Both the position numbers and the translations under genes were made by a program. The notes under the pieces are model-generated. The model saw only the letters and a list, made by a program, of their open reading frames with translations, was not told the origin of the DNA and did no database searches. Below, piece after piece: positions 61,958 through 64,000 of a stretch of DNA of 64,000 nt (position 1 is its first letter; every line of letters begins with the position of its first letter). This DNA is from Leptolyngbya sp. PCC 7375. Its GTDB lineage: Bacteria > Cyanobacteriota > Cyanobacteriia > Phormidesmidales > Phormidesmidaceae. The stretch spans positions 2,590,486 through 2,654,485 of the forward strand of contig NZ_JH993797.1 in NCBI RefSeq assembly GCF_000316115.1, given 5' to 3'.

Positions 61958-63970
61958 TCACCCCTCTACCTTCTGCCCCACCAGCACCTGCTCAGCAGCT
62001 TCTGTCTTATCCTTTTCAGGAGTCTCGGGTTCATCAGCTTCACCCTGGTTAGCCAAGAGCGGCAGGCTCACGGTAACTGCCGTACCTTGAGACACCCCCT
62101 CACTGTAGAGGCTAATGCTGCCCCCCATCAGTTTCATAAAGTTCTTCGAAATCGCCAAGCCTAACCCTGTCCCCTCATAGCTGCGGGTGTGACTACCGTC
62201 CACCATTACAAAAGGATGGAAAAGCTTTTGCTGATCCTTGGGATCAATGCCAATTCCAGTATCCTGAATAGTCACGCTCACGCGAGGTGCAGGCACTGGT
62301 GCAGAATCGTCATCTGGAGCATCAACCGATTGCACTATATCAATCTTGGCCGTAATACTGCCGCTGTGGGTAAATTTAATGGCGTTGTAAACGATATTCA
62401 GGAACACCTGCTTGAGCTTATCGCCATCCCCCTTCACCCAGATGGGGTCTGACTTCTCAGGACGATTCAGGGTCAAGCCCTTTTGCTGAATCTGTAGAAC
62501 CTGCATATCCAGAACATCCTGAACGATGCCACCCAAGTCCAGAGTATCTAGATCAAGACTGACGGTGCCCGATTCAATTTTGGCAATGTCCAAAATGTCG
62601 TTGATAATTTTCAGCAAATGAATGGCTGCATTATCCGCCCGTTCTAGAAATTCCAGTTCCTCTTCGCGATCATCACAGGAGCCATCGCGCACCAGACGGA
62701 CACAGCCAATAATGGCATTCAGTGGTGTGCGCAATTCATGGGATGTATTCGCCAAAAACTCATTCTTAAGCTGATTGGCCATCTGGGCATTTTCCCAAGC
62801 CTGGCGTAACTCCTGGGCTCCTCCTTCCAGACGACGCAGCATGCGTTCTAGAACTTGCCCCAAATAATCAAGTTCCCAAATACTTCGGTTCTTGGGCGCA
62901 GCCTTGACCTCAGAGGAAAGGTCCTGGACTTGCTGAGTATAGTGAATCAATCGCTCCACCGGCAATGACAGACTACGGGCCACATAAAGCGCTAACAGAG
63001 CATTGGCAGCTAGCAATCCCAGGGTCAGCAAAAATAGAATCATCCGGATTTCCCACAGCGCGTGGAGGGCTTGATCAAGCGGCGTTACCGCTAACACATT
63101 CCACGTCTGAATCTGACCAGTAGACACCGGCAGTTTGGCACCGCTGTAGCCCGCTAGCCACTCGTCGCCACTTTCCAGCAAACTAAACAGGTGCAGGGTG
63201 TCCGAATTCCCTACTCGAATACTGCTGATGATGCTAACAAACCGATCAGCACCATGGAGGTCATCGACCGATAAACCGACTAGGTTTGGATTGGGGTGGG
63301 TAACGACAATGCCATTGGGATCGATAATGACCGTTTTACCTACCAGAGAACGGGGATTGGTGTCTTCTAGCTGCGTAAATCCAAACTGAGCTGATAGGGT
63401 ATAGCGCAACTGCCCTTCGGGGCTATAAATAGGTGTGGCGACAATCAAATCAAGCAGGGAAGAGTGCATCCCTTGCTCTTCGTTTTCCACTTCAAGGACA
63501 GTTTCTGAAACCGTCCGATTAGGGCTATCAAGGTCCACTAAATAGAAGTCTGACTTTCCCGTGGATTCCTGTTGCCAAGGCAGCTGTAACGGTGTAGGCA
63601 AGAGGGAAGACTCACAGGTACTTAACACGACATTACCGGTGCCAGCATCAGTCAGCTCTAAGCACCCAACCGTGTGGGAAGCTATTTCGGTATACTGCCT
63701 CAGGGCTCTAGAGACTTCAGGGGTCTCTCCAGCTCTCAAAGCTTGGCTATCAGCGAGCAACATCAGCTCTGATTCTACTGCTCGTATGCTGTCCCTGAGA
63801 CCACTTGCCTTGTTAATAGCACTGCTGGTCAAGTTTTGGCGGGCCGTGTCCAATAGGCTTGAACGCGCCTTACGCAAGGTAATCGCCTGACCAATGAGCA
63901 GTACAGGCGTACTCAATAGCAAGATACGCAGTATCAGTAACCGGCGAAATGAAAGAGGACGCTTAGCCAT
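61958..63970 (-). CDS. Transmembrane sensor histidine kinase with extracytoplasmic dCache-like domain
   Basis: A 670-aa kinase. Membrane helix 1 is at about 12-28. An extracytoplasmic sensing domain of about 290 residues follows (SDFYLVDLDSP, GKTVIIDPNGIVVTHPNPNLVG), of the dCache type. Helix 2 is at about 315-338, followed by a HAMP-like linker. The kinase core has an H box FLANTSHELRTPLNAIIG (His about 411), N box QVFLNIVYNAIKFT, G1 IQDTGIGIDPKDQ, F FHPFVMVDGSHTR and G2 GTGLGLAISKNFM. The last 25 residues are a charged tail. No receiver domain is fused and no response regulator is next to it, so its partner lies elsewhere. The final 30 bases of the window lie upstream of its ATG. Confidence 0.9.
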   Translation of the reverse strand: MAKRPLSFRRLLILRILLLSTPVLLIGQAITLRKARSSLLDTARQNLTSSAINKASGLRDSIRAVESELMLLADSQALRAGETPEVSRALRQYTEIASHTVGCLELTDAGTGNVVLSTCESSLLPTPLQLPWQQESTGKSDFYLVDLDSPNRTVSETVLEVENEEQGMHSSLLDLIVATPIYSPEGQLRYTLSAQFGFTQLEDTNPRSLVGKTVIIDPNGIVVTHPNPNLVGLSVDDLHGADRFVSIISSIRVGNSDTLHLFSLLESGDEWLAGYSGAKLPVSTGQIQTWNVLAVTPLDQALHALWEIRMILFLLTLGLLAANALLALYVARSLSLPVERLIHYTQQVQDLSSEVKAAPKNRSIWELDYLGQVLERMLRRLEGGAQELRQAWENAQMANQLKNEFLANTSHELRTPLNAIIGCVRLVRDGSCDDREEELEFLERADNAAIHLLKIINDILDIAKIESGTVSLDLDTLDLGGIVQDVLDMQVLQIQQKGLTLNRPEKSDPIWVKGDGDKLKQVFLNIVYNAIKFTHSGSITAKIDIVQSVDAPDDDSAPVPAPRVSVTIQDTGIGIDPKDQQKLFHPFVMVDGSHTRSYEGTGLGLAISKNFMKLMGGSISLYSEGVSQGTAVTVSLPLLANQGEADEPETPEKDKTEAAEQVLVGQKVEG

Positions 63971-64000
63971 AAACCGCTAACAACTTATAGGATCGTCGCT

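Overview
The window looks like a chromosomal segment of a cyanobacterium. The evidence is the many GCGATCGC (HIP1-type) octamers, a cyanobacterial RNase P RNA carrying heptanucleotide repeats, a small single-RRM RNA-binding protein of the cyanobacterial Rbp type, a DUF2811-type small protein, and TIR-WD40 proteins with 14 propeller blades. The species cannot be named from sequence alone. A filamentous or Acaryochloris/Leptolyngbya-like lineage rich in insertion sequences (ISs) would fit.

Layout. (1) 1-12.2 kb: a surface-glycan or glycolipid locus on the + strand, with two GT28/MurG-like and two GT4 glycosyltransferases, three paralogous GT2 enzymes, a one-chain ABC exporter and a two-domain histidine phosphatase. 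(2) 12.2-14.3 kb: an IS701-like element with TTAG target duplication, then a heavily decayed LRR-TIR gene. (3) 14.3-29.5 kb: a detoxification and redox stretch with two TetR regulators, three dehydrogenase-type genes (two frameshifted), an MFS transporter, MOSC protein, amidase, a LysR/DJ-1 divergent pair, a glutathionyl-hydroquinone reductase-like protein and an ADP-ribosylglycohydrolase homologue lacking its metal-binding acids. (4) 29.5-35.2 kb: a decayed 2-oxoglutarate oxygenase, a class V aminotransferase gene split by an ISKra4-like element (8-bp TSD, perfect 14-bp terminal repeats), and a second IS with an 8-bp TSD. (5) 35.2-40.3 kb: a papain-like protease gene followed by a TIR-transmembrane-WD40 gene, preceded by three 11-bp iterons. 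This is the best candidate for an undescribed system. (6) 40.4-44.8 kb: an MBL hydrolase, a histidine-kinase remnant, 18-bp tandem repeats, the rbp gene, a DNA-glycosylase remnant and a membrane TPR protein. (7) 44.9-52.8 kb: a cNMP-domain histidine kinase and a response regulator-thioredoxin reductase fusion, separated by about 5 kb that holds a LysE exporter, an IS1634-like element, a P-loop kinase, a broken Uma2 gene and a decayed MntA/HepT pair. (8) 53-64 kb: a PhyH dioxygenase, cupin, MATE pump, divergent TetR/GST with two clear operators, PNPOx-like protein, ZIP transporter, STAS protein, rnpB, RNase III, a Gfo/Idh oxidoreductase and a dCache-like hybrid-free sensor kinase.

How the genes work together. 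The 5' locus probably builds and exports one glycoconjugate. The middle section is a set of small regulator-plus-enzyme modules for electrophile or xenobiotic stress. The protease/TIR pair, the LRR-TIR remnant, the degenerate ADP-ribosylglycohydrolase and the decayed toxin-antitoxin pair suggest past or present conflict and NAD/ADP-ribose biology. Several lesions are single-base losses in homopolymers, so some 'pseudogenes' may reflect sequencing or assembly error. This is flagged where it applies. No tRNA, CRISPR array or prophage was recognised.
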